This document shows positions 47,001 to 60,395 of a DNA stretch of 64,000 nt, piece after piece (positions within the stretch are counted from its first letter, which is position 1; every line of letters begins with the position of its first letter). The position numbers and the translations under genes are program-made. Under the pieces are notes generated by a model that was not told the DNA's origin, searched no databases, and saw only the letters and a list, made by a program, of their open reading frames with translations. The stretch is from Xestospongia muta (lineage: Eukaryota; Porifera; Demospongiae; Haplosclerida; Petrosiidae). The stretch is from positions 4,929,609 through 4,993,608 of the forward strand of contig OY848923.1 of the NCBI GenBank assembly GCA_963693285.1, given 5' to 3'.

Positions 47001-50000
47001 AGATACAGTTTCTCTTACACATTGCTTTTAATCAAATTCAAAACAGAGAGTTCAATATTAGTAATATGGTACCTTTTATGACAAGCATACTTGATAGCTT
47101 TGATAGCATGAGAAGGAAATATCCCAGCTTATTTAAACAATTCAAAAAAGTTATATCAACTTTGCCATTTATACCAGTCTCTTCATCAACAGTATTACAA
47201 GCTCCATGTAATCTTTTTGATCCTCAAGATGCTATGTTAAAAGAGTTATTTAGAGAACAATCACTATTTCCTGGACCAGAGTTTTCTTCTTATCTCTATG
47301 TTTTACGACAATGTGGGTTAAAGTCTATTAACTCTATCACAGGGACAGATATACTACAGATTATAACAAGTGTTCAGGTGTATTCAGAAACAGGTTTAGC
47401 TATATCTAATGAAATAAACATTGCTAGAGTAGTAGCAGTCCTTTGCTATCTCAACAAGTACCCACAAGCCCTTAAGGAAAAATTACCTATAAGACAAAAT
47501 AATCTACAAAATGCTTTAGTACTTCAAGGTCAAAGGTTTTGTTGGCTACCAATAGCTAGTGATCCTCCTAAAAACTATCCTGCTTGCTTACAGTGGAAGG
47601 GTTCTTCCTTTCATCACAACTTAATCTCAACAAGACATAGTCCATTAGTAATCCTATCCCAAAGCATATGCTCATCACAATTACCAATGATAGCAGGTTC
47701 ACAAGCTATTTTTGTTGAAAATGTACCATCTCAAATTGCTCAATGTCTTTGTAGTTGTTCTAAAGGTATTGTAGCTGCAGTTGTAGCTCATTTTAAAGAG
47801 ATATTTGAAAATAAGGAGAAAATAGAGTCTGATGTATTAGAACAGTTATCATATCAGACCTACAGTTACCTTCAAGATAATGTAGCTTATTGTGACGAAG
47901 AGACCTTTAATGATATAGAGAATTGGGTATGGATGGAGAGTAAATCCACATTCATTAGCTCTAGTATGGTAGCTATTAGAAGTAATCCCACCTTCAGACA
48001 AAGTCTAGAGCCTTTTGTCTTCACTTTATCAAACAGATTGCAAAAATTTAACAAGCTCTTATTTAAATGTGGAATTCATCCACAGATTACTACAAATCAT
48101 ATTCTTTCTGTACTCCATTCTATTAAAGATAGACCAGGTCATATTAGTACAGAAGAAGCATGGTCATTAGTAAAGGCAATATTAGACTGGGTAGTAGATG
48201 ATCCATCAAGAATGAATGATGGAGAATTGTTAGTACCAGTACAGAGTGACTCACCTTACCCACAGCTTCAACCTGTTGAGAAAGTGACCTACACAGATAA
48301 CAAAATGCTTCTTAACATTGCTATGACTTCAGATGAAGAGTATATGTTAGTTCATGATAAAGTAGCTCATCTTGCTCCACAACTTGGTCTAAATCCTCTC
48401 AGTGATCATCTTGATATCACAGAGGATGTATTTGAAGATGCTGGTCAACATGAACCTCTTATCACTCGTCTTAGTAATATCTTGAAGGAATACAAAGATG
48501 GTCTGACTATTATTAAAGAAATGATCCAAAATGCTGATGATGCTGAAGCCACAGAAGTCAATATTCTCTATGATGCTCGTCAGCATACAACAGAAAAACT
48601 CTTGCTTGAAGGAATGGCTGATTGTCATGGTCCAGCTTTAGTAGTTCATAACAATAGCACTTTTACTGATGAAGATTTTGAAAACATCACTAAGTTGGCT
48701 GGTGCTACAAAAGGTGACGAAGCATTAAAGATTGGTAAATTTGGTGTTGGTTTTTGTTCAGTATATCACATCACTGATGTACCTTCATTTGTGAGTGGAG
48801 AGTGGCTTTATATATTTGACCCTACTCTTCAGTATCTTAAAGGCATAGTTCGTAATGAGAACAGACCAGGTAAGAAAATGAAGTACCTATCAAAGTTTGT
48901 ATCTCAGTCTCAACAACTAGTACCATATGAAGGCTTGTTTGGTTTTAAAAGTTCTACTGTATACCATGGTACTATGTTTCGATTTCCTTTTAGAAAAAGT
49001 TCCAGTCAAATTAGTTCTACACTCTACAATGAGCACATGATATCACAACTCAGAAAAGATTTATCTGATAATGGTTCCAAGTTACTACTGTTTTTACAAC
49101 ATGTAAAAAGAATTACATTTAGTTCAATTAACAGTTACAGTAGTGAGCCAAAGCTTGAAGTGTCAATTGAAATAAGCTCATTAAGTAATCAAAGAGAAAT
49201 TAAATGTGTTGCAAACAATCAAAAAGATATGGTAGAATATTGGTTAGTTTTAAACCACAAACAAGAGCTTCAGACACAGGATTATCAAATGCAGTCTAGT
49301 ACAGCATCTATAGCTTGTCAACTTATTAAAGGTGATGAACCTGATACCTTTAGTTGTGAACTGATAGAAGGGTGTGTATTTTGTTTTCTTCCATTAGAAG
49401 TACCTAGTACAGGACTACCTGTACATGTAAGTGCTAACTTTGCTGTTATGAGTAACAGACATGGTATCTGGACTGGTTCATCTAGAATAGCTTCTGATTC
49501 AAGTGAATGGTGGAACCAAAAGTTAATGGAAAGTACCATACCAAAGGCTTATTGTAGTTTATTGAATACTCTACAAGTTATGTGTACATCAGGTCAACTT
49601 TTGAACTATGTGTTTTATTCTCTTTGGCCTTTGAACACTAGCTTACAATCAAAACATCCATGGGAGATTTTGAGCTCAGCCTTGTATAAGATGATATCAG
49701 AAAGTACTCTTTTTCATTCTGTTTTTGTAAACAAGTGGTTAACACTCACTGAATCTAAGTTCATTTCTCCAGATATATTCAATGTACCAGGTGTTGATAT
49801 ACTTAGTTCTATTAATAAAGCTGTATGTATATTAGAACTACCTGTAGTTTCTCTACCATGTTCTTATTTAGATCAGCTTAAAAGGGAAGGACTTCTTTCT
49901 CGACAATTTATAAACCAAAACGAATTTGTAGAAACATTTTTTACACATCTATACTGTTTTGATAGCAACATAGGCGATCGCAATGAAGTTCTATCAATTA

Positions 50001-53000
50001 TACTAAGAACAGTTGCCATAACGAAAGAAGAGGCATTGTTAGTAAAATACCTCAAAGAGCATCCATGTATTCCATGTTCTCCATATGGTGTTCAAGTAAA
50101 GTTAGCTACTGAGCTTGTTGACCCACATGTTTTTGAAAATTTATTTAATCCTGATGATGAAATGTTTCCATTGTCAGACTTTTATGAAAACAGCTTAATT
50201 TGTCAAGCTATGAAATTACTTGGTCTATTATCTTCAAAGTCAAACTTACCTTGGAATATTATTGTCTATTGTGCCAGAACAGTTGATAATCTATTTATTC
50301 AAGAGAAGACTAAAGCTCTTAAAAGAATTAAACTCATTTTATCAAGTATTAAAGACAAAGCCACACAATTGAAAACAAATAGTTTGCCTGAAGAACTTGA
50401 TGAACTCAAGAATATATCATTTCTTCCAATTCTTTCGAAACCTGAAGCATACTTCTTACCATGGAAAGGAGAAGGACATCACTTATTAAGTCCATCTCAA
50501 GTAATATCAATGAATATGTCAAAGGCTGGTCTTATTGTAGGTTCACAGAAAGCTATTGTTAATACCAATTATGTTTACCATGGAGGATGTGGTAACATTC
50601 CACCTAATGTTCTTACATTATTGGGTGTTCAAACAAGACCATCAGTAAATGATGTATTGCTACATTTTCAGTGTCTCATTGATGATATTGAGTCTGAAAC
50701 GAGCACAAAACCTGACAAGCCCAAAGTAAGCACAAACTGTGACAAGTCTGAAATAAGTACAAAGCTTGATATGATATCTCAAAGTTGTCGTCATGTGTAT
50801 GAGTTTCTGGATGATGAAATCTATTGTCAACGTCAGGCCATTGATACTAAACATCAGACAACACAAGTTGAAGAAATAGTAGAAATATTTCAAAACAAAG
50901 CTTTTGTTTGGACTGGCAACTGTTTTGCTGTTCCTACTGATGTAGCAAGAAATTGGAAAATGAAAGATGGACCTTATCTTTATAAGCTTCCTGATATGAT
51001 ATCAGATCGTAAACATTTAATAAAAGCATTAAACATCAAAAATGACTTTAGTGTTCTGAAATTATTACAAACATTTCAATGTATGTACCATATATACAAA
51101 GCAGAACAACTTCCTTCTGAGTATCATGAACTTGTGGATTGCATGATTTCAGAACTAAATTCATCTAACTTGGATGAGGTAGATCTGGGAACAGAACCTG
51201 TAATTCTTGTTGATGATACCTTTGTCCTTAGGCCTGCCAAACAACTGTCTTTTAATGATGCATCATGGCTTCCAGCTGTTGGAGATTGTAATTATGTCCA
51301 TGCTAAGCTCACAAGCAGACAAACAGCTCTTGCTCTTGGTGTAGAGCCTACAAGTAATAAATTTTTGGAAACATTTACTTTCAATGCAATACAACATTTT
51401 GCAGGGATAAAATTTGGTCAAAGAGAAGACCTAACTCAAAGAATCAAGAATATTCTACAAGATTATCCACTAGATGTCACTTTTCTTAAAGAATTATTAC
51501 AAAATGCTGATGACGCTAAGGCTACAAAAATGTACATCATACTTGACAAGAGAACACATGGGAAAGACCAAATACTTTCTCCAGAATGGGCAGAACTCCA
51601 AGGTCCTGCACTATTAGTCTGGAATGATAAAGACTTCACTGATAAAGATCTAGAGGGTATACAAAAACTAGGTCTTGGGTCAAAACAAGTTAACACTGAA
51701 TCCATTGGTCAGTTTGGTATTGGTTTTAATGTGGTATATCATGTAACAGATTGTCCTAGTTTTATCACACGAGGTAATATCCTCTGTGTGTTTGATCCTC
51801 ATTGTCGCTATGTTCCTGGATCTGATAAAGACTGTCCTGGAAGACAATACAATGTTGATGATAACTTTTGGAAGAATATGTCTGATCTTCAAAGTGCATA
51901 CGTACTTCCTGAACAACTTTCATGTTTTAATAAAGGCTCTCTATTTCGGTTTCCATTGAGGTCTACAATTGAACAGATTGAGGCCTCTGAGATTGTAGAT
52001 ATGAAGAATTTAACTAAACCACTCACTGCTGAAGTTATGGAGAGAAATGTTGTGAATTGGGTATGTCAAATAAAAGATGCCCTTCTGTTTTTAAATCACT
52101 TAACTCGATTGGACTTCTATGTAATTGACGGTGAATCATGTGAATGTAAGACTAGCTACAGAGTACATCTAGATAACTCAGCTTTGCAAACTCGTAGCAG
52201 TCTTCGTAACATCTTTGGTAACTTTAAGGACTTAAAGCAACCTCAAGTAGTTACATATCTTTTGACTATCAAAACTGAAACCAGCGAAGAAAAATGGCTA
52301 ATACAGCAAGGAGTTGGAGACCTCCAAAATCATTCTCAGAATTGGTCATATATTGATCGAACTCTTCCAAGACATGGCATAGCAGCACCAATGCAGCATC
52401 ATGAGCATTTTAATGGTAAATTGTTTTGCTTTCTTCCTCTTCCAGTCCAAACTGGTCTTCCTGTCCACATTAATGGTCAGTTTGCTCTAAGTAGAAACCG
52501 TCGTTCTCTCTGGAATAGTGACAGCAGTGATGATAGTCGAACAAACTGGAATTCCTTTCTCATTGAGGCTATTGCTTCTTCTTATGTCCATTTTTTGACA
52601 CAAGCTAGAGACTATTACGTTCATCCAGAAGGTTATCAATCACTTGATGATCTATATGCTGCATTTAATTGTTACTACAATCTATTACCATTTTATCTTG
52701 GAAAACCAGCAGAGAAAACAAAACTAGTCACATCATACAGGTCTCAAGACACAGAATTGGACCAGAGAATAGTATTTTCACAAAACATTGTTGCAGGAAA
52801 AACTGTTCAAATCAAATTTGGGTGCTCAGTTTTCAAAAAGTTATGGTCTACCAATGTTCCTGCATTAGCATCTGAAGTTTTTCCCAGCTCACCAGAAACT
52901 TTCTACTTTGTTAAATGGCATTTACTCCACAATGACGATAATCCCAATAAACAAGCATATTTCAAAACTAAGATGGACAAAGAATTAGAGCAAATCCTAA

Positions 53001-56000
53001 GAAATATTGGTATGATACTGACCTGTGCTCCATATGACCTCTATAACCATCTGAAAGAATTCAATCCAGCCGAAGCAAGTATTGAGTCTATTTATAATTA
53101 CTACACTACATTTTATGCTGATATTGTTGATAGTTATCCTTGTCCAATAGAACAAACTCCATTTAACTCAATAGCAAGTTTTTGCTTTTTTCTAAAGCAT
53201 CTTTTGACAGTTTATGTTGAGGGCTCAGTAGCACAAAAAGTATTTCCACATTGTCCGTTTGGCTATCCACTATTGCTAACAGCTGATGGTAATTTGAGAT
53301 TGTTTGAAGAACATGAAAGGGTTATTTGCAGCAAGTTCTCCTATCTATTTACTAATACAGCTTCATTGTTTCTACATCCAAAGGTTTTGGAAATTTTTCC
53401 CAACTTATGTAGTTCTTACTTTCTTTCTTCAGAAGACATAGACTTAAATCTCATTAATGAGATAATGAAATTGAATTATGGTTTCCTTCATAATTCTAAA
53501 GTAGTCAATTACAATACTGTTCTCAATGATGATACATTAAAGGAACTCTGGGTATGTTTAACAGAGGATAAAATATTTCAACACTATCAAGCTGAGCTTC
53601 TTAATTCATGGGCACTAGTACCAAGTTCAAACGAAACTCTTTACAACACATGTTCTCCAATTCTTCCTCTTGTGACTCCATCAAATGTCACTGACTTTCA
53701 CATTGAAAATGCTTTCAAAATGCTTGTTTCTCTTGGGATTCCAGTTCTAAATTCAGAAATAAGCAAAGAACCTGAGAAATACTGTCTTCAGATGACCAGT
53801 TATAATCAAGTTCTTGCTGTGTTATTTAATATGCATATTAAAAAACATATTCTGAATAATTTAAATGATCCAAAGACAACAATTCAAGTTTTATTTCAAT
53901 ACTTCAGTAAGATTGACTTCAGACATGATAAAGACAGTGTTACTCATATCACATCAATGCCATTGTTTGAGACCATTAATGGACATTTAACTAGTATCTA
54001 TGGAAAGGAAGTCTTTCTTTTTCCAAATGGATTTTGTAAAGCTGGTTATAAAACATGGGCACCAATAGATAGGACAATCTTTCTTGATCCCAGAGGTCCT
54101 TGGAAAACTCTTTGCAGCAATATCTCAAGTCTTGGAGGTCAGGAACTAGACAAAAAAGATATTTATGCTAACATAATCTTTCCAATATTTTCTCAATTGT
54201 TGTCAAAGGAAAGGGAGGAGCACTTGAGGTACATTAAAAATGAAATGCATCAAGATGTTATATATGAAATTGAGAAAAAAAGATCAAATATAGCAATCAG
54301 ATTTTTAAATAAATTAAAAGAATTGAATTGCTTGGAGTTAAAAAATGGAGAAACCCTTTGTCCTATTGCAAATTTTGTGGACCATACGCTTTCCATTTTC
54401 AAAACATTTCCTAATTGTTTTAGTTTTGTTCCTGAAGAATATAAAAAACGTGAGTGGTTAAAATTCTTACATGATCTCGGACTTAGAGTTACCATTACTT
54501 GTACTGAATTCAAAAGGTTTTGTGAGTTTATATCACAAGGTCAACACTCTGACTTTGTGGAAGCATCCAAAGTCCTAGTCCGCTACTTGTTTTCAAAGTC
54601 AGCACAAGAATGGCACAATAATGATAGTTACCTTGCTGAAATTGGAAATATCAGTTTTGTTCAAGTAGATTCTTTAATTAGCTTAAGATTGATCAAAGCT
54701 CCTTGCCAACCATCTTGTTATTTTCCACAACAAAATGTTGGTCTGACTAAGTTGAATGAAGCTGTTATATATGACAGTGCACCTTTAATATGGACAGTTA
54801 AACCAGTAGTGTCTTTACCAAATATGGATTATCTCAAACAACAAGAGTATGACAACTTCGTCAAAAAACTTGGAGTGACAACAAGTCCAGAAGTTTATGA
54901 TGTTTACACAAACATTCTTAATGTTTCTAAAACAGGTTTAGCAAATTTCAAACTTTTTAATAAGTATGACCCAAAGTACATTTGTGATATTAAAGATCAA
55001 GACAAAGTCACCATTACTGATGTCATAGTTAAGAGCCTACAGTATCTCTTTAGGAGGAAAGCTAACAATATACAGAACCTTCAAATGATACCATGTATTC
55101 CTGTACATGCTAATAGTTCTAACACTGAACATTATATAAAACAACCAGTTCTTGTAAAACCTATACAAGTAGTTAGATACCTATCACCAGAAGATAAGAA
55201 CTTGTTTCCATATCTTCATAGTCTACCAACCTGCTTGAATATTGTAAATGAAGAACTTGACATTATTGGAGTGTGTCAAAACATCAGTATTGCAAACATA
55301 CAACATTTACTGGAAACAATGTATTTACAATTTAATGATTGTGCACTTGATCCAAATAGTGAAGCTAGTGTGCAAAAAGCTATCGTGAAACTTTATGAAC
55401 TTCTCAAAGTGATTCTTATACCTCAAGTGGTTAAACCTCTATACTTACCTGCATTGCTTGCCTCAAGAAGTAACCAATATTCTTTGAAAGACTCCACTAG
55501 TCTTGTCTTCATTGACTCAGATCGTTATAAAGGTCAAGATTTGACTTTTATTAATACACCTTACTCACTGTTTCAGCTTCCTTCTGATACTAAACCTTCT
55601 GTTGTCTCCATGCAGTCAACGGTCACATTATCTACCATTGCTAACAACAAGGATATTTGTCTACAACTACCAAAGGATGTCAGGCCTAAAGGACTTTCTC
55701 TTCACTGTAATGAAAAAATCCTTATTCACAGTGAATGTCAAGATAATAGTCCACTCTTTGTTCATTTCCAGAAATTAAAAGATCTTGTACCTTCACTAAG
55801 TGAGGTACTGCCAAAAATATTGTCAGCTCATTATAAAAGTACTATGATGACAGTTGATGACACAATTATTAACAAATTCACTTTAACTCTTACAGAATTA
55901 ATCAAATCTGTACCTGTGGTTGTTATTCGAGACCTTAGGTCAAAGATTTTGTTAATGTCTGAATATGACATTGGGACTATGAAAGTTCAGTTTTTGCTTG

Positions 56001-56698
56001 AGAAAGATGATGATAATTATACTCTTTTTGTCGATATTAAAGGAACACCAAGTTATTCTTTACGAAGACAGCTGGCAAATACTCTTTGCATTGAAGTGGC
56101 GCGCATTCACAATGTAGATTTAACTACTTATTTAAAAGCTGTAAAACCAGTTTGTGAATTTCTTGAAATTCAATGTCCAAGCGACTTGATGCCAATTCTT
56201 GAGAAGTATAATGTAGAGGCTCAAGATGTTGAAAACATCATTGTTACCAATGACAATACTGTTTCTCTTGGTAAAAAAATACCAAATGACATCACTTTCT
56301 CTTTAGATCGAGATATTTACCACATCTTTCATCCTGAAGAATGGGTAGGATATGAGATTACAGAGGGCTACTTCATCTATGCTATTGTTCTTTATCCATT
56401 ACCTGATGAAACAGATAATCCATTAGCAAAGAAATATAAAATCATTGTAGATGAAAGTGAGCAAGGGGTCCGAGAAGTATCTACCCTAGACCTTTACAAG
56501 TTAATACCAAATATTCCTGAGAAACAGTCTGAAAGTTCAGAACTAGTACTAGCAAACCAAGGTAATGCTACAGCTCAAGTGAGACAGGTCACAGACTCTC
56601 AGAAGTTGTTAGAAATTAAGAGAACAATATGTAAAGAATTGAAAAGCATTTGGGAACTTAAGGATGAAGTTGAAAAGAGGAAGGCCCTCAGGCGTTAG
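44097..56698 (+). CDS. Sacsin-like giant protein 2, ending at an in-frame TAG in the J domain
   Basis: Exons: 44097-44204, 44414-44693 and 44790 onward. All phases match, and the N-terminus is MANISLKGQTFGQKLPPLYK. Translation to the TAG at 56696-56698 gives 4098 aa. Without that stop the frame continues to 57445 (4347 codons). Three sacsin/GHKL modules are present (QNADDA at residues about 39, 1375 and 2370, with the same three glycine boxes as gene 1). The stop falls just before the KYHPDK of the J domain. Exon 2, the intron after it and much of exon 3 are nearly identical to gene 1, while other parts are clearly diverged. The 11.9-kb exon is otherwise fully open, so the gene was functional until recently or still is, in a form lacking J and HEPN. 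Unlike gene 1, it has its own clear first exon. A sequencing error at the TAG cannot be excluded. Confidence 0.9.
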
Positions 56699-57445
56699 TA
56701 CCTTAAGTATCATCCTGACAAAGCTGATCGTAATGAACATGACCTTTATGAAGATGTCTTTAAGTTCTTAAAAAGACAAATTGACAGACTTGAAGAAGGA
56801 CTACCTCTAGAAGATCCTGACTTGGCTCAAGAAAGCCCACATTCCACACCACGTCCATCTCATTGGACACACTGCTATAATGGTTGGGATGATTATGTCA
56901 GGACTACATCATCTACATGGAGAAATAGAAACTCAAGGACAAGAGAAAGAAATGAACATGATCAAACTAGAGCAGAGGATGATACTACAAAAACTGATTC
57001 AAGGTGGGAAATGATATTTAACTTGCAGCCTAAACGAAATCTAGAGGAAGCAAAAAGATGGCTCAGACAAGCTGAATCTGACCTAAAGGCTATAAGATGT
57101 CTCATGCATTCATCTTTGCATTGTCAAGTATTGTTTCAAGCTCATGAAGCCTCAGAGAAAGCACTAAAGGCAGGAATGTATGCACTAGTTGGTCTTAATC
57201 CTAGTAGTTTAAAGACACATGATCTTGTCTGCCATGCTTATGCAATTTCTTCAGAAAAAGGAGGAGACTGGACAAGACTTCCTAACTTGGTTAGCTCAAT
57301 GGAGCAATATTATCTGAACTCTAGGTTTCCTAATAAGCATACTCTTCCTAATGCTCCAGTTGATATTTACACACAAGCTCAAGCTAAAGAAATGGCTGAT
57401 AATGCTGAAGAAGTAGTTAAACTTATTAGGAGGTGTGTTCAATAA
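56699..57445 (+). pseudogene. In-frame continuation of sacsin-like gene 2: J domain remainder and HEPN
   Basis: After the TAG, 248 sense codons follow in the same frame before TAA at 57443-57445. They encode the J-domain HPD (YHPDK at 56708-56722), a charged linker and a HEPN domain (LRQAESDLKAIRCL, AHEASEKALKAGMYALVG, LKTHDLVCHA). The absence of further stops or frameshifts suggests either a very recent mutation, readthrough, editing or an assembly/sequencing error. It is listed separately because it is not part of the conventional frame. Confidence 0.8.
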
Positions 57446-58194
57446 TTATGCATCTACTTTACTTACTCTTCTACTGAAACTAAACTGTAGTTTTGTATAA
57501 TGCATTTACAACATGCTTATATTTCTGCTACTTTATAAGATTTTTTGTTTCTAAATAGTTACTTTATACTATGATTTCATCAAAATGTTTAACCAAAGAT
57601 GCTGATTAGATTATTAATCCAGTGAAAGCTGCACTAACAAAGATAAAGTATATACAACACAATATGATATTGTGAATTAGTACATATCATACACTCATAC
57701 TACAGTCTTAATCTTGTAAATAATTGATGAGAGTAGATCTATATGTGACAATAATGATATTTATAGACTATCTATAGGAGTGAACAGTTGTGAAGAGGGA
57801 ACTAAAGTAACATTTAAGAGCAGTAATATTAATGTTATTGACCTATAACTCTAACTTCATAAAAAATTTCAAGCCATTTAATGTCATGATCTAAATCTCA
57901 AATGTTTTAAACAGATCATTAACTATAAGTCCATGGTTTGAAAATAATGGACCAAAATGATAGTTACAAGATTACTTAAAATTTTTCATGAATGTAGGAA
58001 TATAGATTCTTGTTAAGCAAAATAATTGCTTTCTGATCTAAAATGTTGTTAAGTGTGTAAAAAACAAATGAAAATTTTTAAATTTACTAGGACATGTACA
58101 TATACATGTACAAGTAGAACATTGGGGATTATCATTTAAAAAGGCATTAACTAAAATATGAGGTGTGGTCTGAAAAAGCCACACCCAAAATAGC
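57446..58194. other. 3' flank of sacsin gene 2
   Basis: The first roughly 340 bp are similar to 59284-59645, so the flank was duplicated with the gene end. A small hairpin (GGTGTGG at 58162-58168 with CCACACC at 58179-58185) lies at the border with the next relic. Confidence 0.7.
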
Positions 58195-59283
58195 TCGTTC
58201 TCGACAATTTATAAAGCAAAATGACTGTGCAGAAAATTTTTTTTACAAATTTACTATATTTTGATAGCAACATAAGTATTCACAATGAGGTTCTATCCAT
58301 TTTACTAAGAACAGTTGCCATTACAAAAAAGAGTCGTCATTAACAAAATACCTCAAAGAGCATCCATGTATTCCATGTTCTCCAAATGGTGTTCAAGTAA
58401 AGTTAGCTAGTGAGCTTGTTGACCCTCATGTTTTGAAAATTTATTTAATCATGATGATGAAATGTTTCCACTGTCAGACATTTATAAAACATTTAATTTG
58501 TCAAACTATGAAATTACTTGGTCTATTATCTTCTAAGTCAATCTACCTTGAGATTTTATTGTAGATTGTGCCCAAACAGTTGGTAATCTATTTATTCAAG
58601 ACAAGACTAAAGCTCTTAAAAGAATTAAACTTATTATAACAAGTATAAAAAACAATGCTATGCAACTCTGAATGCATCGTTTGCGTGAAGAACTTGATTC
58701 AATCAAGAACATATCATTTCTTTCAAATCTGAAGCATTCATCTTACCATGGAAAGGAGAAGGACATCACTTATTGAGTCCATTACAAGTAATCTCATTGG
58801 ATATGTTGGTCTGATTGTAGGTTCACAGAAAGCTATCATTAATACCAATTATGTTCACCATGGAGGATGTGGTAACATATCAACTAATGTTCTTACATTA
58901 TTGGGTATTCAAAGCAGACCATCAGTAAATGATGTAGTGCTACATTTTCAGTGATTCATTGATGATTTTGAGTGTGAGATAAACACAAAGACTAAAATGC
59001 AGTGAAAGGCAGGAATGTATGCACTAGTTGGACTTAATCCTATTGAATTAAAGACATATGATCTTGTCTACTATGCTTATGCATTATCTTTTAAAAAAAG
59101 GAGACTGGATGAGACTTGCTAACTTGGTTAGTTCAATGGAACAATATTATCTGCACTCCAGGTTTCCTAATAAGCATACTCTCCCTGATGCTCCAGTTGA
59201 TATTTACACACAAGCTCAAGCTAAATAAATGGCTGATAATGCTGAAGAAGTTGTTGAATTTTTTAAGAGATGTGTTCAATAAA
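58195..59283 (+). pseudogene. Third sacsin-like copy, internally deleted
   Basis: 58195-58990 follows gene 2 from about 49893 to 50700 (LKEHPCIPCSPNGVQVKLAS, HHGGCGN, LLGIQSRPSVNDV) with several frameshifts. At about 58995 it jumps to the HEPN region (AGMYALVGLNP, matching 57168) and ends at the same TAA position as gene 2. About 6.4 kb of gene is missing at the junction. The duplicated 3' flank shows it arose as a tandem copy of the end of gene 2. Confidence 0.85.
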
Positions 59284-59645
59284 TATGTATCTACTTTAAT
59301 TACTTTTCTACTTAAACTAAACTTTTTTTGCATAAGGTATACAGAACTGCATATATCTCTGCTACTTTATAGGTACTTTTGGTCTCTTTGAAATTTTAAA
59401 AATTGAAAAACTTATTGAAGGACTACTTGTTACTATGATTACACCAAAATCTTATACCATATATGTTAATTGATTAGATTATTAATTCCACTGCACTAAC
59501 AAAGATAAAGTATAATATACAATATAGTATGATATTGTGAATTAGTATATATCATACACTCATACCAAAATCATAATCATGTAAATAATTGATGAAAGTA
59601 GATATATGTGTCACAGTAATGATATTTATAGATTATAGGAAAGTA
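59284..59645. repeat. Duplicated 3' flank of the sacsin genes
   Basis: Similar over its length to 57446-57785, with scattered substitutions and short indels. Confidence 0.8.
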
Positions 59646-59761
59646 TAAACAGATAAATATAGCATTTGTACATGTCAATGGAACTTTTGTTTAACTCACT
59701 CCCAGGCTAGTAGTTCAGTTATATTAGAATGTAGATGATACTTGTAATTATTACAAGAAAA

Positions 59762-59972
59762 GGAGAACTAAGAACACAGATCAATGGTCTGGGGTCTGTA
59801 CAATGTTTATCAGTGCATCCTCACATTCAAATAGGTAGAGAACAAGGTTTACTATAGCACAGAGCATCATTACCACACAGATATTTAGTAAATGGTATTG
59901 ATGAGGATGGCAGTAAAGTGATCTTTCAGGAACATCACTCTCTGAATCATTCGATATTTCGTTTGTTTTGAA
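59762..59972 (+). pseudogene. Unidentified coding-like relic
   Basis: One frame reads a plausible protein stretch (LRTQINGLGSVQCLSVHPH, then a TAG, then LPHRYLVNGIDEDGSKVIF). Composition looks protein-like and it has a single internal stop, but I do not recognise the family and see no flanking splice sites. Confidence 0.3.
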
Positions 59973-60012
59973 AATGATGTACTCTTGATTCTTTTAAACT
60001 ATTACACTTCTA

Positions 60013-60169
60013 AATGAAAGGCACTAAAGTGCCGAACATCGCTGCAGTTTCTAAGTTATTTATAAATGCTATGCCAGCTTAGGCCCAGCTATGATGTTGC
60101 TAGGTAGCATTGCAAGAAAATTTATTAACATTCTAGAAGGTGTGGTCACATTTATCAATATTTCATATA
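60013..60169. repeat. 157-bp dispersed repeat, copy 2
   Basis: Nearly identical to 20646-20802, in the same orientation. Confidence 0.9.
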
Positions 60170-60175
60170 TGATTG

Positions 60176-60395
60176 TCTATTATATTGGTTACAGTATACT
60201 TGATACAGTAAAAGAATACTACAATCTATGCACTAAACGTTTGACTGACAAAATATTTTAAGCAATAATTATTTAGAATAAAATTGATATCACTAATATT
60301 ATTATAGTGTTTTTTGGTTGGCTATAAGTAGAGTACTATTGGGTATCTATACAATATCCTTAAAACTTTTAACTGTAATGCATTTGTTATTAGAA
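60176..60395. repeat. Direct repeat of about 220 bp, copy 1
   Basis: Begins GTCTATTATATTGGTTACAG and matches 61127-61350 with small differences. The copies are about 950 bp apart. Confidence 0.9.
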
